This document shows, one piece after another, positions 46,705-57,510 of a DNA stretch of 64,000 bases. The notes below the pieces were generated by a model, which was not told where the DNA came from, ran no database searches, and saw only the letters and a program-made list of their open reading frames with translations. The translations under genes were made by a program, and so were the position numbers. The stretch is taken from contig NZ_CP121451.1 of the NCBI RefSeq assembly GCF_029689945.1, positions 6,324,001 through 6,388,000 of the forward strand, written 5' to 3'. Every line of letters begins with the position of its first letter. The stretch's first letter is position 1. Source of the DNA: Paenibacillus amylolyticus (GTDB taxonomy: Bacteria > Bacillota > Bacilli > Paenibacillales > Paenibacillaceae).

Positions 46705-46835
46705 TCGAAGATTCCTCCTGTCGAAACAATTCCCTTATCTAAGTAACCCAAAAAAAAAGAATTTGAATAACGATGGCTAATATTACATAGGGATAAACGT
46801 AATGTCAATGTGATTTTATGGCATAAAAATGATTA

Positions 46836-47438
46836 TCAGGAAAAAGAAAACGTATCCACGACCTCATACATTGGCGATTGTCCCAGCCTTGTCACATAAA
46901 GTACAATATCCTCCACCATCCATGAATTAACACCAGTGGAATGTTCCGGAAGCACGCCAGATATCCCCTTATTTTCATTACCTGGAATCTGTCCCAGATA
47001 TTTTCTCGCAATGGTAATGTGGGGAGCATAAGGTCTTAATTCAGCTTCAAATCCAAGGGCAGATGTAGCCTGTACGATTTGTTTTTGCAATGAAATCAAA
47101 CGATCCTTATCTCCGCTAACACCTTTCCATAGCACCTTGGGTGCTTCTTCAAGTCCAAATGTACCCCAATCCGAAAGCTGGAGTTCAAAAGCCTGACATT
47201 CAGCCGCTACCGAGCGTAAAGCTTTGCGAAGATGGCCAATGTCACTAACGAATGTATCCCCGAGAAATTGCAAGGTTATATGATAATCCCGATGGTCTGT
47301 CCATTTACGAAAATCAAGCTTGTTCTGTACAAGCCTCGCATCCATCTGAAGAGACTGCTGTACAGCAACAGGAAGACGAATGGCTACAAACAATCTTTCC
47401 CGTCGGGATGCATGATCCTGATGTGATTGGTTATTCAT
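46836..47438 (-). CDS. thpR: RNA 2',3'-cyclic phosphodiesterase (ThpR, 2H phosphoesterase)
   Basis: This ~200-residue protein has the two H-x-T/S-h motifs of the 2H superfamily, 'DYHITLQFLGD' (about 51-61) and 'PHITIARKYLG' (about 142-152). 'RLFVAIRLP' near the N-terminus is the usual start of LigT/ThpR proteins. These enzymes open 2',3'-cyclic phosphates on RNA and can join tRNA half-molecules in vitro. The ATG at 47438 is 8 nt after AGAGAGG and is preferred over the in-frame GTG three codons before. The gene stands alone between the cell-wall hydrolase gene and the divergent dehydrogenase gene. Confidence 0.92.
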   Translation of the reverse strand: MNNQSHQDHASRRERLFVAIRLPVAVQQSLQMDARLVQNKLDFRKWTDHRDYHITLQFLGDTFVSDIGHLRKALRSVAAECQAFELQLSDWGTFGLEEAPKVLWKGVSGDKDRLISLQKQIVQATSALGFEAELRPYAPHITIARKYLGQIPGNENKGISGVLPEHSTGVNSWMVEDIVLYVTRLGQSPMYEVVDTFSFS

Positions 47439-47644
47439 TGCATACACCTCTCTAAAGTTCGCTCTATTATTTCATAACTATACATATCGTTTCAAGTTGG
47501 GTAAGTATAGAGTGACACAAAGATAACCATTTGCAAATAAGGCTAGATTCCTGCATTTCCCACCTTATGCACATCCAACATCAAATCTGATACACTTTAA
47601 TTATCAAATATATCAAACTATTTATCTCAGGAGGACCACACATT

Positions 47645-48601
47645 ATGGGTAAAATTGTATGTTTTCCATCTCTATCTGAAGAACAGCAACAACGCATTCA
47701 GAACGCTGCACCAGGATACACCCTGAAACTCGGAAAAGCCAAGGAATTGGACCCCGCTGAGTTGAACGAGGCCGAGATTATTCTAGGCTGGTCCCCCCTT
47801 GTCACTGAACATGCATTGAAACAGGACAGCCTGTTGAAGTGGGTTCAGGTCTGGTCCGCGGGTGTGGACCGTCTCCCCTTCGAAGATTTGCAAAACAAGA
47901 ACGTTCAGGTTACCAGTGCCAATGGAGTTCACGCGATTCCCATCACCGAGATTATTCTTGGCATGATGTTGTCCCACAGTCGCTGGCTGAGACAGGCCAT
48001 GCTGTATCAACAGCAGTCCGAATGGAAGGCTCCCGCCAAACCACTGCCGGAACTGCATGGCAAAACAGCGGTCATCGTTGGTGTAGGTGAGATCGGAACC
48101 GAAACAGCCCGCATTCTCAAATCACTCGGCATGCGCACGATTGGAGTTCGTCGCTCAGGTAAAGATGTGCCCAACGTGGATCAGATGTACGACATGACCG
48201 GGTTGCATGAAGCGTTGAGCCAAGGTGATTATGTAATTAACATCTTACCGTTGACCGATGAAACGAAGCATATATATGATCAAACTGCATTTGAGCATTT
48301 CAAATCCGGTGCCTGCTTCGTCAATGTGGGCCGTGGCCCAAGTGTGAAGACGGAAGCCTTGCTGAATGCACTCCAGAACGGGCAGGTTGCCTTCGCTGCT
48401 CTGGACGTGTTCGAAGAAGAACCCCTTCCGGCAGACCACCCGTTATGGGGCATGGATAACGTCTTGATTACGCCACATATCGCAGGAAGTACAGAGCAAT
48501 ACACGGATCGGGCCCTCGATATTTTCGTCAAAAATCTGGAAGCTTATGTAGCTGGCCAGACACTTCCGCTTAACCTGGTGGATTATAGTCATAAATATTA
48601 A
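47645..48601 (+). CDS. D-isomer-specific 2-hydroxyacid dehydrogenase
   Basis: This 318-residue NAD(P)-dependent enzyme has a short N-terminal catalytic domain and the nucleotide-binding core 'GKTAVIVGVGEIGTETARIL' (about 138-157, GxGxxG). The catalytic triad is visible: Arg in 'FVNVGRGPSV' (about 230), Glu in 'DVFEEEPLP' (about 260) and His in 'NVLITPHIAG' (about 278). It is most like the GhrA/YcdW- or hydroxypyruvate-reductase-type branch, without the C-terminal ACT domain of SerA. The substrate cannot be fixed. Start after CAGGAGGACC. Followed by a strong terminator shared with the convergent methylase gene. Confidence 0.9.
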   Translation: MGKIVCFPSLSEEQQQRIQNAAPGYTLKLGKAKELDPAELNEAEIILGWSPLVTEHALKQDSLLKWVQVWSAGVDRLPFEDLQNKNVQVTSANGVHAIPITEIILGMMLSHSRWLRQAMLYQQQSEWKAPAKPLPELHGKTAVIVGVGEIGTETARILKSLGMRTIGVRRSGKDVPNVDQMYDMTGLHEALSQGDYVINILPLTDETKHIYDQTAFEHFKSGACFVNVGRGPSVKTEALLNALQNGQVAFAALDVFEEEPLPADHPLWGMDNVLITPHIAGSTEQYTDRALDIFVKNLEAYVAGQTLPLNLVDYSHKY

Positions 48602-48711
48602 CACAAACATCCGTTCCCATGCAATATTGTGCAAATCAACTTGCTTCTTCAGGTTATTTCCGTCCTCTACCTTCTAGTGTAGACGGTTAGTTCAATGGAT
48701 ATGTACGCAAT

Positions 48712-48754
48712 AAAAAACTCTACCTCTGAAATTTCTCCAGAGGTAGAGTTTTTG
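48712..48754. terminator. Bidirectional terminator between dehydrogenase and methylase genes
   Basis: A perfect 16-bp stem (AAAAACTCTACCTCTG / CAGAGGTAGAGTTTTT) with a nine-base loop carries A and T tracts on both outer sides. It can stop transcription of the plus-strand dehydrogenase gene and of the minus-strand methylase gene, whose repaired stop is 12 nt away. Confidence 0.92.
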
Positions 48755-48765
48755 TTTATTTACGC

Positions 48766-49741
48766 TTACGAACACAGCCATATATGACGTATAAACGTGC
48801 CTTTGTGTACAGTTCGGTGCTCTTTTACCGTCCATCCTGCTTCCAGCAAGTGCTCTCTACCCACTCTGTGGAAACAATCACTGCCCGTTTTGCCAATCTG
48901 CGCAAGCTCACCAGCATGGATCGTTGCTCAGCATCTGGGAGGACAGAACAGAGATTATAGGGCATGTCCAGAATTGCTGCATCATACAGATCTTGCAGTT
49001 CATTCATATCCCCAATGTGATTCGATCCGGATCATATCCATAATGCGGCAGATTGACACGTGCACCTCGGACAGCCAGCGGATTCAGATCGTTGCCTTTC
49101 GCATCAATTCCCATCGATAAAGCCTCAATAACAACCGTTCCCATACCGCAGCACGGATCAATCAACCGATGGTTTTCCACGTTTGGAACAGCAATATTAA
49201 CCAGCGCTCTGGCAAGGGTTATGCCAAATCCAGTGGAGTAATTTTGCGGTTTCTGCCGATGAATCTGCCATGATCGATCGGCTTCTGTCCACTGGCCCAA
49301 GATCCATTTTTCTCCTGTTCGGATTAGGCCGAAAGTCACTTTAGGTTGCTTCATCTGTGCCTTTCCTTTAATGCACATGCCAACTTCTTTTTCCAGTTGA
49401 CGAGACTGCGCATAATCAAGGGCATGATCTCCTTCTTTCAGGCAAACGACCTTAAATGTCTCTTCTGGCAGGAGCTGAATTTCTTTGGCAAGAGGAAGCA
49501 GATCAGTCACGGTGTCGCCTTCACCAATGACATCCAATCTGCCATGGATAAAAGGACTACGTCCAGGGGCGATACATCGTTCAGACCGCACATATGCCCC
49601 CGTATTCATCCGGATCTCCGAAGCCGGTTCAAGCAGCGTGTTCAGCTCCAGCATGCATAATTCGCGCTCGTTCTCATGACAAGCAAAGGTGTAGAGGTAT
49701 TTCCCGGAAGTAGCGTACTTCCCCATTGTTTCATCAGACAA
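48766..49741 (-). pseudogene. TRM11/UPF0020-like RNA or DNA methyltransferase, twice frameshifted
   Basis: Frames 49004-49741 and 48825-49007, plus a third short stretch ending at 48766, make one ~325-residue protein. The C-terminal half is an S-adenosylmethionine-dependent methyltransferase with 'NHRLIDPCCGMGTVVIEALSMGIDAKGNDLN' (core 'DPCCGMGTVVIEAL') and the catalytic 'DAAILDMPYNLCSV' (DMPY, an NPPY-like motif). The N-terminal half is less conserved and may bind RNA. Breaks lie at plus CCCC 49010-49013 and near AA 48848-48849; single-base repairs give a C-terminus 'EAGWTVKEHRTVHKGTFIRH' typical of the family. Relatives methylate guanosine in tRNA; the target here is not known. Confidence 0.8.
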
Positions 49742-49904
49742 AATTCCCCTCTCCTTCCTTCTTTAATCATGTTTCTTCTATATAAATAGTAGTTCGTTGT
49801 AGACAATTCAAATATCAGCTATTGCACAAGCTTCAGGTAGTCATTGTATACAATGTTTGACCGCTAGACAACTGTCCTTTTTTTTGCACGTATCTATTGA
49901 TAAA

Positions 49905-49950
49905 ATAAAAATAAGGCGTTCCCCTTACTGAGGAACGCCTTGCTTTATTT
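49905..49950. terminator. Bidirectional terminator downstream of the chemoreceptor gene
   Basis: AAGGCGTTCC (49913-49922) pairs with GGAACGCCTT (49932-49941), flanked by AAAATAAAAAT upstream and TTTATTTTG downstream. It lies about 60 nt after the stop of the chemoreceptor gene on the minus strand. Confidence 0.85.
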
Positions 49951-50009
49951 TGTTATTCTCACCAATAGCTGCTTGGGTGAATCCAGCTTCTTCTATTATA
50001 AGAAATAGG

Positions 50010-51722
50010 TTAGATTTTCAATTTTTCAATGGATGTAAGCAAATCTTCCGATAATTGTTTCAGACTTTGAATATTGCCGCTAATCGTCTCCATGGAACTT
50101 ACCTGCTCTTCCGCGGATGCAGAAACTTCTTCCACACTCGCTGCCGATTGTTCCGAAACAGCGGAAATCTGCTGACTGAAATCATTCATTCGTCCACTTG
50201 CTTCCTGCATGCCTGCAAGGCCATCTGTCATCGTACTGATGACACCAACCATGCCTTCCACCGATTCATTAATCGTACGGAAAAGTTGACCTGAAGCAAG
50301 CACATGTTCCTGACCTAACTCGGTCTCCTGAACGCCTGTGCGTAATTCTGCAACTACCCCTTGCGACTCCTGCTGAATATCCTCGGTAATCGTCGTAATC
50401 TCTTCGACAGAAGTCTGCACAGCCTCGGATAACTTCCGCACTTCGGATGCCACTACGGCGAACCCGCGTCCACTCTCCCCAGCACGGGCTGCCTCAATGG
50501 AGGCATTCAATGCCAGCAGATTGGTTTGGCGTGCAATGTCATGAATGACCTGAACCAGCTTGGAAATATCCTCATTTTTACGATTCAACCGTTCCATTTT
50601 GTCCATGGAAGTGGAGACCGCACCGGAAATCTGTTGCATCTGCTGCACGGACTGTTCCATCGCCTTGCGACCATTCAGCCCTTGCTCCAGTACCAGATCC
50701 GACATGACACGCAGCTGATTGCCTTGCTCCGTATGATTCTGAATGTGCTCATTCAACGCTTCAACCGTAAGAGCCGATTCCACGGCAGTCTCTGCCTGGC
50801 TCTCTGCGGCCTTGGCTGACTCTTCCATTGTCACAGCAATTTGTTGACTACCAATCTTAACCTCTTCAGAGGAGATTGCCAGTTCCCCACTCTGCCGATT
50901 GACAGCTTCCGCGATTCGTCTGACGCTCAGTACCATGGAAGTAAGGTTACCTTTCATATCATTGACTGCTTTGGCCAGAACGCCGACCTCATCTTCATGT
51001 TTGGTATGTATATCCTGAACATTCAATTGGCCTTCTGCAATCAGTTTCACCGAACTGATAACACGTAGCAGTGGCTTCACAACCTGTGAACGAATAATCG
51101 GAATACTGATCGCTGTAATGACAATCATGACAAGAACACCGATAATGATGATGATTCTACCATCTTGAACCGAACTGATCGTCTGGGCTGCCGCAATGTC
51201 GGACTGTTTCTGATTGTATTCTACCAGATAATCCAGATCGACTTGCATGAGGTCAAAGGAATCCGCACCTTTATCGGCAACTTCCTTCGCCAGCTGAGTC
51301 TGATTCTCATCACTCAATTTGATCGCTTGCGTATTAATCTTGAGATACGCTTCCCATTTGTTCTTGAATGCAGTCCAGTGTTCAAGCTCTTCCGGAGACT
51401 TCTCCTGCTGATCATAGATTTTAATCGCCTGTGTTGTTTCACGAATATACTTGGTTCGCTCTTCCGACAAAAATGCCTTGTCTGTTTCATTCGCGTCAAA
51501 ATGACGATAACTTAATGAAAGGACATGCTCTGTGGTGTAGTTTAACCGGTTAATTTGCTGAATAGAGGGCATCCAATTGTTCGTAATTTCATTCGTGTTG
51601 GATTCAATTGAATTCATCCGGGTGACAATCGTGACACTTAAAACAATCAAACAGAGGATTAATAAGTAGAACGCGATGCTGATACGCAGACCGATACTCT
51701 TGATCTTGAATCTGCTGAACAT
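50010..51722 (-). CDS. Methyl-accepting chemotaxis protein
   Basis: This 570-residue transducer has a first membrane helix at about 12-32, an extracellular four-helix-bundle sensor (about 33-185, 4HB_MCP type), a second membrane helix at about 190-212 ('[23 protein letters not shown]'), a HAMP domain ('[20 protein letters not shown]') and a long cytoplasmic coiled coil. The hairpin tip is '[30 protein letters not shown]' (core '[16 protein letters not shown]'), where CheA and CheW bind. The sensor shows no known ligand motif. No other chemotaxis gene is near. Monocistronic, with a terminator. The 190 nt upstream (51723-51915) contain TATACT as a possible -10 box. Confidence 0.93.
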   Translation of the reverse strand: MFSRFKIKSIGLRISIAFYLLILCLIVLSVTIVTRMNSIESNTNEITNNWMPSIQQINRLNYTTEHVLSLSYRHFDANETDKAFLSEERTKYIRETTQAIKIYDQQEKSPEELEHWTAFKNKWEAYLKINTQAIKLSDENQTQLAKEVADKGADSFDLMQVDLDYLVEYNQKQSDIAAAQTISSVQDGRIIIIIGVLVMIVITAISIPIIRSQVVKPLLRVISSVKLIAEGQLNVQDIHTKHEDEVGVLAKAVNDMKGNLTSMVLSVRRIAEAVNRQSGELAISSEEVKIGSQQIAVTMEESAKAAESQAETAVESALTVEALNEHIQNHTEQGNQLRVMSDLVLEQGLNGRKAMEQSVQQMQQISGAVSTSMDKMERLNRKNEDISKLVQVIHDIARQTNLLALNASIEAARAGESGRGFAVVASEVRKLSEAVQTSVEEITTITEDIQQESQGVVAELRTGVQETELGQEHVLASGQLFRTINESVEGMVGVISTMTDGLAGMQEASGRMNDFSQQISAVSEQSAASVEEVSASAEEQVSSMETISGNIQSLKQLSEDLLTSIEKLKI

Positions 51723-51915
51723 ATGATCTCCCCCTTGACCCCTTCGGTCATCCCGAATTCAGGTGCTTTTGTCGTTGTTTTTCCCTTCTTTTGACCTCTT
51801 GTCAAGAGAACATATCTATATTATATAGGTGGGGAAATAGACGTAAAGTAGTATAACATTATTTTGTTGTTAAGAGGCTTGATTTTGTAAAAGATTGTCG
51901 AAATTCAACAAAGTT

Positions 51916-51968
51916 AAACCGAAGAACTGCAGTATTCGGAAAATTCCTGATCTGTAGTTCTTCGGTTT
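51916..51968 (-). terminator. Terminator of the luciferase-like monooxygenase gene
   Basis: A 17-bp stem with one G-U pair (AAACCGAAGAACTRCAG and its inverse) encloses a 19-base loop. On the minus strand it is followed by AACTTTG, a weak tract. It lies 35 nt after the stop at 52003. Confidence 0.75.
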
Positions 51969-52002
51969 GTCCACATTTCAACAGCTTGCTAAAGTAATCC
52001 GC

Positions 52003-53028
52003 CTACTTCAGGATGGCAGTCTTATGATCAGCCAGCAATCGATAAGAATCCAGCCTGCGCTCATAATCGGGTCCTGCCGTAACCAGAAGCAACTTCTCCG
52101 TACCCAGTTTGCGACTCACCTGTTGCAATTGAGCCCATACCTGCTCAGCTGTACCTGCATAATGCCGCATCGATTCATTCTGATCAGCGCTGGTTGAATC
52201 ATTCGTGTGGGAGGCCCCGATCCCCCTCGAATTCAACTCGCTTCCATGTTCTTTCCCATCTGCCTTGCGTCTTTCCGCCATCTCACGACTCCAATCCATG
52301 GCATCCGTCTGTGACTCCGCACACAATACACTGACTGCCACCATGACCGCAGGCTCCTTCATCGTTGCACTGGGGGTAAACCCTTCCCGGTATCGCCTTA
52401 CAGCCTCTGTGCCATCTGCATCACTCATGAATTGACCAAAGACATATCCCATGCCAAACCGTGCTGCAAATTCTGCGCTCTTCACGTTTGTTCCCAGCAT
52501 CCAGAGCGATAACGGGAGCTTGGGAATTGGACGTGCCGTTACAGGATGATCTTCATAAGAATATCGATCTTCCAGCAGTTCCTTCAGTGCTGTGAGTGAT
52601 TCTGGCAGCTTGGACACATGTTGCAAGTAATTGCCACTAAGCGCCATCGTTGCATGAGGTCCACCTCCAGGAGCACGTCCAAGCCCAAGCTCAATGCGCC
52701 CAGGATAGAGCGCAGCCAGCAGACGGAACGACTCTGCAACCTTGAGCGGGCTGTAATGGGGCAACAGGACCGCGCCAGAGCCAAGTTGGATTGTTGTCGT
52801 TTTGGCTCCGATGTGGGATAGCAGTACTTCGGGAGAGGCCGAAGCCAGTTCAGCCATATCATGATGCTCGGATGTCCAATAACGGGCGTATCCCCAAGCC
52901 TCGGCATGTTGCGCAAGTGTCACCGATTGTTGAAGTGCTTGTTCCGCTGAGGCATCGTTTAACCTTGGAACAAGGTCAAGTACGCCCAGACTGAACATCT
53001 CACTCATTCTTGTAGCCAAGCGTCTCAT
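52003..53028 (-). CDS. LLM-class flavin-dependent oxidoreductase
   Basis: This ~341-residue TIM-barrel enzyme belongs to the bacterial luciferase-like family (MsnO8-type group). Visible blocks are 'LGVLDLVPRLNDASAEQALQQSV' near the start (core 'LGVLDLVP'), 'AEAWGYARYWTSEHHDM' (EHH, about 56-58), 'IQLGSGAVLLPHYSPLKVAE', 'RIELGLGRAPGG' and 'PLSLWMLGTNVKSA'. It should use reduced flavin and oxygen on an unknown organic substrate. The first ATG directly abuts TAGGAG; TTG at codon 4 or the Met codons 8 and 11 are possible starts. A stretch at about 255-285 is low in conservation. It lies 20 nt after the dGTPase gene and may be in the same operon. Confidence 0.88.
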   Translation of the reverse strand: MRRLATRMSEMFSLGVLDLVPRLNDASAEQALQQSVTLAQHAEAWGYARYWTSEHHDMAELASASPEVLLSHIGAKTTTIQLGSGAVLLPHYSPLKVAESFRLLAALYPGRIELGLGRAPGGGPHATMALSGNYLQHVSKLPESLTALKELLEDRYSYEDHPVTARPIPKLPLSLWMLGTNVKSAEFAARFGMGYVFGQFMSDADGTEAVRRYREGFTPSATMKEPAVMVAVSVLCAESQTDAMDWSREMAERRKADGKEHGSELNSRGIGASHTNDSTSADQNESMRHYAGTAEQVWAQLQQVSRKLGTEKLLLVTAGPDYERRLDSYRLLADHKTAILK

Positions 53029-53048
53029 CTCCTATATATCGGTTAACT

Positions 53049-54462
53049 CTAATCCAAATCGTAGATGGAACCCACCTTCAGACCGTAGAGTTCATTATAT
53101 ATTTTCTCGGCAAACGCATCCGTCATTCCTGCAATATAATCAATCACCATGTGTTCCCAGGTCCAGATGGGTTGCGCTTTGGCCTGATCCTTCTCATAAC
53201 GTTGCAGCCAGTCGGATGGAATAATGGATTTGGACGTTTCCGGATCGAGGAATGCATCCCATAACCGCTTGATCATCCACTCACTGCGCTTCTGCAGCCG
53301 CTGCACTCTCAGATCACGAATCATCGTCACCCAGGCAAAACTCTTGAGCACACTCACCGTACGCAGCATATCAAGATCCTCAGCCCCTTCACGGACAAAG
53401 GTTACCTTCTTCCAGTCGCCGTCGTCAATAACGCCCAGACTGCCCACAAAAAGCTCACCCAGTACGCTTTCACTTCCCGGCGGGTACGCGAGTAATCATG
53501 CTCGCAGAATGGCATCTTCTCATTCCAGATGCGCAGGAACGAAGCGAGCACCTCTTCTACCTTTTGCCCAATGGCTTCCTGGGTCCATCCGTTCCAGAAC
53601 AGATCCTCCAGCGTTGTAATCTTATCCACAATCAGCCGATTCACATGCGGATCTTGCAGGAAATGCTCATGGACTTCAATTTTCCCTGCTTTGATCCCAT
53701 CCTCCAGGTCATGCGAGGAGTACGCAATATCGTCGCATAAGTCCATCAACTGCGCTTCCAGTGTCTTCTTGCCTGTCGGCACGTTCCAGCGATCACGAAT
53801 TTCACGGATATATTGCCATTCATGATGGTACATGCCTTTCTTGCTCTCCGTGCCAGGGTACGGATACTTGTTGATCCCAAGCAATACCGCATCCGACAGG
53901 TTCAGTCCGTCGATATCTTCACGCTTCTCCAAGTGCATAATAAGGCGGAAGTTGTGTGCATTGCCTTCAAAATGCTCGTATTTCCGTTTCAACTCGGCAC
54001 GGACTTCAGACTCTACCTTGGGAACTTTGGCACTGCGGCTTTTTTTCATGATTTTCTTAGCCTCGGTGTTGATGAGGTCATCCAGAATGCCGTCCAACAC
54101 TTCTTCACCTTTATGTCCAAACGGCGGATGACCGAAGTCATGTGCGATTGCAGCGCACTCCACCACTTCTGAATCAATAATAAGACCGGGGTTCTCGGCC
54201 CGATCCCAGTCCACTTCAGGAAAACGGCGAATCAGGCTTCGGCAGCCTCACGTGCAATCTGTGCCACCTCCAGGGAATGGGTCAAACGCGTACGATAATA
54301 ATCACCCGTTCCTGCGCCAAACACCTGTGATTTGCCCTGTAACCGACGGAAGGTCGGTGAATGAATAAGTCTGGAATAGTCCCGTTCGTATGCTGCACGA
54401 GATCCATCCAATTTGGTTAATTCGGGATATTGTCTATGTTCTCTCAGATCGTTCCATTGCAT
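53049..54462 (-). pseudogene. dGTP triphosphohydrolase-like HD-domain protein, twice frameshifted
   Basis: Three frames (54232-54552, 53402-54214, 53049-53447) join into one ~471-residue protein. The HD residues are in place: '[16 protein letters not shown]' (H), 'CAAIAHDFGHPPFGHKGE' (HD) and 'LMDLCDDIAYSSHDLED' (D). The opening '[11 protein letters not shown]' is also typical of dGTPase-like enzymes that hydrolyse dNTPs to nucleosides and triphosphate. Breaks are at plus GG 54235-54236 and AAAAA 53448-53452; each needs one base. The start at 54462 is preferred, with AGGAGTG 6 nt before '[20 protein letters not shown]'; the frame extends further up without a good site. A nucleotide-pool or phage-defence role is possible for this family. 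Confidence 0.88.
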
Positions 54463-54670
54463 GGGGATCACTCCTAGCCGACTGTCTCTATTTTGAGTGA
54501 TTATACACAACATCTGTGGTTTCGAAAAGTAAAACCTGTCTGCGATTGTCATCTCTTCTTACATCAACTTGTAATAAACAGTCCTATTCTTTTATTATAC
54601 CCTGTCAGACTATCATTCGTGCACCTAAATGATCATGATTAATATTGAAATCCACTATCGTGACTTAATA

Positions 54671-54840
54671 TGAAAAAAAGTGCATGATACAGTTGGCGTG
54701 GCCGTTCCGGTGACGGATCGTTCTTGTGATCGCTGTTATTCCCAAATTTCTTTGATTTCCTTTAGAAAGGGAGAAATTCGGGAATAAAGGCGAACGCTTC
54801 GCTTCTTCAGAATCGATTCCGTCCCCTTCACTACGTTTGC
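54671..54840 (+). repeat. 170-bp dispersed repeat, left copy flanking htpG
   Basis: This copy starts with an A run and GTGCATGA and contains GCCGTTCCGG, ATCGCTGTTAT, an internal hairpin (TTCCCAAATTTCT with AGAAATTCGGGAA) and GGCGAACGCTTCGCTTC. It is in the same orientation as the copy at 57162-57332; over a 49-nt core (54786-54834 against 57278-57326) 44 positions are identical. No coding potential. The remainder of the gap between the dGTPase and htpG genes (54553-54670, 54841-54970) shows no gene. Confidence 0.75.
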
Positions 54841-54972
54841 TGTCCTTTAAATACATTAATGGTATTCACCATCATCACGCTAAAATCGAATAACAATCAA
54901 GTTCAACTTATATTAATATCATCATTTGCTGCAATGGTAGTCCGCCTCCCCCACGCCCAGCCCGTTGTGGGT

Positions 54973-55011
54973 AAAAAAAACAAAACCGACAGGTCGGAAA
55001 TGCCCTGTCGG
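54973..55011 (-). terminator. Rho-independent terminator of htpG
   Basis: CCGACAGG (54986-54993) pairs with CCTGTCGG (55004-55011), and on the minus strand TTTTGTTTTTTTT follows. It lies about 120 nt after the htpG stop codon. Confidence 0.88.
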
Positions 55012-55133
55012 ATGAATATGGTAGATGCATCGAAGTAATTTAACTTCTAGCCTTAATGCTCACGCCATTTAAGTCTTGAAGCGGTGTGAATTTTTGCATC
55101 AAGGATGTTATGGCACCCTTGTACGATGGGAGT

Positions 55134-57014
55134 TTACACCATAACCTTACAGATATCGTTGGTGAACTCTACTGGATCCTGAATTGGCAATCCCTCGATC
55201 AGCAATGCTTGATGGTACAACAGGCTGGTGTAGAGGTTCAGTTTTTCCTGATCCTGCGCGAAAGCGTCTTTCAATGATTTGAAGACATCGTGATTTACGT
55301 TGATTTCTAACACTTTGTCAGCTTGTACGTTTTCACTGTTCGGCATAGCTTTCAGGATTTTCTCCATTTCAATCGTCAGCTCACCTTCGGTGGACAAACA
55401 TACCGGGTGGCTTCTGAGACGTTTGGAAGCTTTAACCGCTTTGACTTTACCCGCCAATTGAGCTTGCATCGCTTCAAACAGTTCTTTGTTGTCGTTGTCC
55501 TGAGCATCCGTTTCTTCTTTGTCCGCGCTATCTTCGATACCCAGATCACCACTGGAGATGGATTTGAATTCTTTCTCCTTGTAGTTCATGATCATCTTGA
55601 TTGCGAACTCGTCGATGTCATCGGTGAAGTACAGTACTTCGTACCCTTTCTCAAGAACACCCTCGATCTGCGGCAGCTTCTCGATTCGGCTAATGGACTC
55701 ACCGGATGCATAGTAGATATACTTCTGATCTTCCGGCATTCTGGAGACGTATTCGTCCAGGCTCACCAGCTTGCTCTCTTTGGAGGACGTGAACAGCAGC
55801 AGATCCTGCAATGTATCCTTGTTCACCCCATAGTCACTGTATACACCATATTTCAATTGACGACCAAACGCTTGGTAGAACTTCTCGTAGTTCTCACGCT
55901 CGTCTTTCAGCAGGCTTTGCAGTTGGCTCTTGATTTTGTTCTTAATGTTCTTCGCGATCAGACTAAGCTGACGGTCATGTTGCAACATCTCACGTGAAAT
56001 GTTCAGGGACAGGTCTTCCGAATCCACCATACCTTTGACAAATCCGAAGTAATCCGGCAACAGATCCCCACATTTATCCATGATCAAAACACCGTTGGAG
56101 TAGAGTTCAAGGCCTTTTTCATACTCTTTGGTATAGTAGTCAAACGGCGTGTTCTCCGGAATAAACAGGATGGCATTGTACACCACAGCGCCATCTGCGC
56201 TGATGTGCAAGTGTTTAAGCGGTTTGTCAAAACCGTAGCGTTTTTCCATATAGAAGTTATTGTAATCTTCTTCGGTCAATTCGCTTTTATTTTTACGCCA
56301 GATCGGCACCATGCTGTTCACGGTTTGTTCTTCTTGGTATTCTTCGAACTCGTTCTCCGTACCCTCTTTCGGACGTTGGCCTGTTACATCCATCTTGATC
56401 GGATAGCGAATGAAGTCGGAGTATTTCTTGATGATGGATTTCAGGCGGTACTCTTCCAAAAATTCGTCATACGAATCTTCTTCGGTATTCTGTTTGATCG
56501 TCAGGACGATCTCTGTACCTACGGAGTCTTTCTCAGCCGGTGTGATCGTGTATCCATCCGCACCTTCGGACTCCCATTTCCAAGCCTCATCGCTGCCCAG
56601 CGTTTTACTCGTTACGGTCAGCTTGTCCGCCACCATAAATGCCGAGTAGAAACCAACCCCGAATTGTCCGATGATGTTGTGGCCGTCTTTGGCTTCATTT
56701 TCTTTCTTGAACGCCAGTGAACCACTCTTCGCGATAACACCCAGATTGTTCTCCAGCTCTTCCTGCGTCATCCCGATTCCGGTATCCGTCAGTGTGAGCG
56801 TGCGGTTTTCTTTGTCGATCGTGAGCTTGATGAAATAATCCTCTTTGTTGAAAACGAGTGAATCGTCGGTCAGTGCTCTGTAATAAATTTTATCAATGGC
56901 GTCACTGGAGTTGGAGATCAATTCTCTCAAAAAGATTTCTCTTTGGGTGTAAATGGAGTTGATCATCATATCCAGCAAACGCTTGGATTCTGCCTGGAAT
57001 TCTTTTTTAGCCAT
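55134..57014 (-). CDS. htpG: Molecular chaperone HtpG (Hsp90)
   Basis: This 626-residue cytosolic Hsp90 has the GHKL ATP-binding motifs: '[16 protein letters not shown]' (about 26-41), '[18 protein letters not shown]' and '[19 protein letters not shown]'. The middle domain follows ('[19 protein letters not shown]', '[16 protein letters not shown]') and then the C-terminal dimerisation domain. The length is normal and the frame intact. The ATG at 57014 begins '[10 protein letters not shown]' and is 11 nt after AAAGGAG. The gene is monocistronic with a terminator. A sigma-A-like promoter with a perfect CIRCE element lies about 500 nt upstream on the same strand, which implies HrcA control through a long leader. 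Confidence 0.95.
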   Translation of the reverse strand: MAKKEFQAESKRLLDMMINSIYTQREIFLRELISNSSDAIDKIYYRALTDDSLVFNKEDYFIKLTIDKENRTLTLTDTGIGMTQEELENNLGVIAKSGSLAFKKENEAKDGHNIIGQFGVGFYSAFMVADKLTVTSKTLGSDEAWKWESEGADGYTITPAEKDSVGTEIVLTIKQNTEEDSYDEFLEEYRLKSIIKKYSDFIRYPIKMDVTGQRPKEGTENEFEEYQEEQTVNSMVPIWRKNKSELTEEDYNNFYMEKRYGFDKPLKHLHISADGAVVYNAILFIPENTPFDYYTKEYEKGLELYSNGVLIMDKCGDLLPDYFGFVKGMVDSEDLSLNISREMLQHDRQLSLIAKNIKNKIKSQLQSLLKDERENYEKFYQAFGRQLKYGVYSDYGVNKDTLQDLLLFTSSKESKLVSLDEYVSRMPEDQKYIYYASGESISRIEKLPQIEGVLEKGYEVLYFTDDIDEFAIKMIMNYKEKEFKSISSGDLGIEDSADKEETDAQDNDNKELFEAMQAQLAGKVKAVKASKRLRSHPVCLSTEGELTIEMEKILKAMPNSENVQADKVLEINVNHDVFKSLKDAFAQDQEKLNLYTSLLYHQALLIEGLPIQDPVEFTNDICKVMV

Positions 57015-57161
57015 GAATGGTTGGACTCCTTTCAAATTGGATATCGAATGATTGGATTGAAAATAGAAATAACTGAGATACGCCTGCTGTGGCCATTAGT
57101 AGACTCTAAAACCTTAGATCGCTCTAGTCCACAGATAATGTGACTCACTCTAATGGCTCAT

Positions 57162-57332
57162 TGAAAAAAGTGCATGACGTTCTGCAATGTAGCCGTTCCG
57201 GTTACGAATCGTTTTTCGGATCGCTGTTATCCCCGTATTTCTATGATTCCCTTTTAAAAAAGGAGAAATCCGGTGATAAAGGCGAACGCTTCGCTTCCTC
57301 CAAATCGATTTCGTCCCCTGCACTACTTTCGC
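57162..57332 (+). repeat. 170-bp dispersed repeat, right copy, within the htpG leader
   Basis: This is the second copy of the element at 54671-54840, in the same orientation. It begins with an A run and GTGCATGACG, contains GCCGTTCCGGT, ATCGCTGTTATCC, TTTTAAAAAAGGAGAAAT and GGCGAACGCTTCGCTTC. It lies between the CIRCE promoter and the htpG start codon, so it would be transcribed as part of the htpG leader, in antisense orientation to the repeat as written. Confidence 0.75.
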
Positions 57333-57510
57333 ATTTGATCAGCGACTATTTTTTAGCATAGAGATCATCAACGAATTGAATCTTTTATTAAACGTGGAAT
57401 ACCGCTTCAGGTCTGTAGCGCCGTTGGCTCCGCATGGCTACTCAGGTTCAATATCTATTTTCAAAAACAGAATCATTCCGTATGTAGGCGTATAGTAAAA
57501 ACATCATTTG

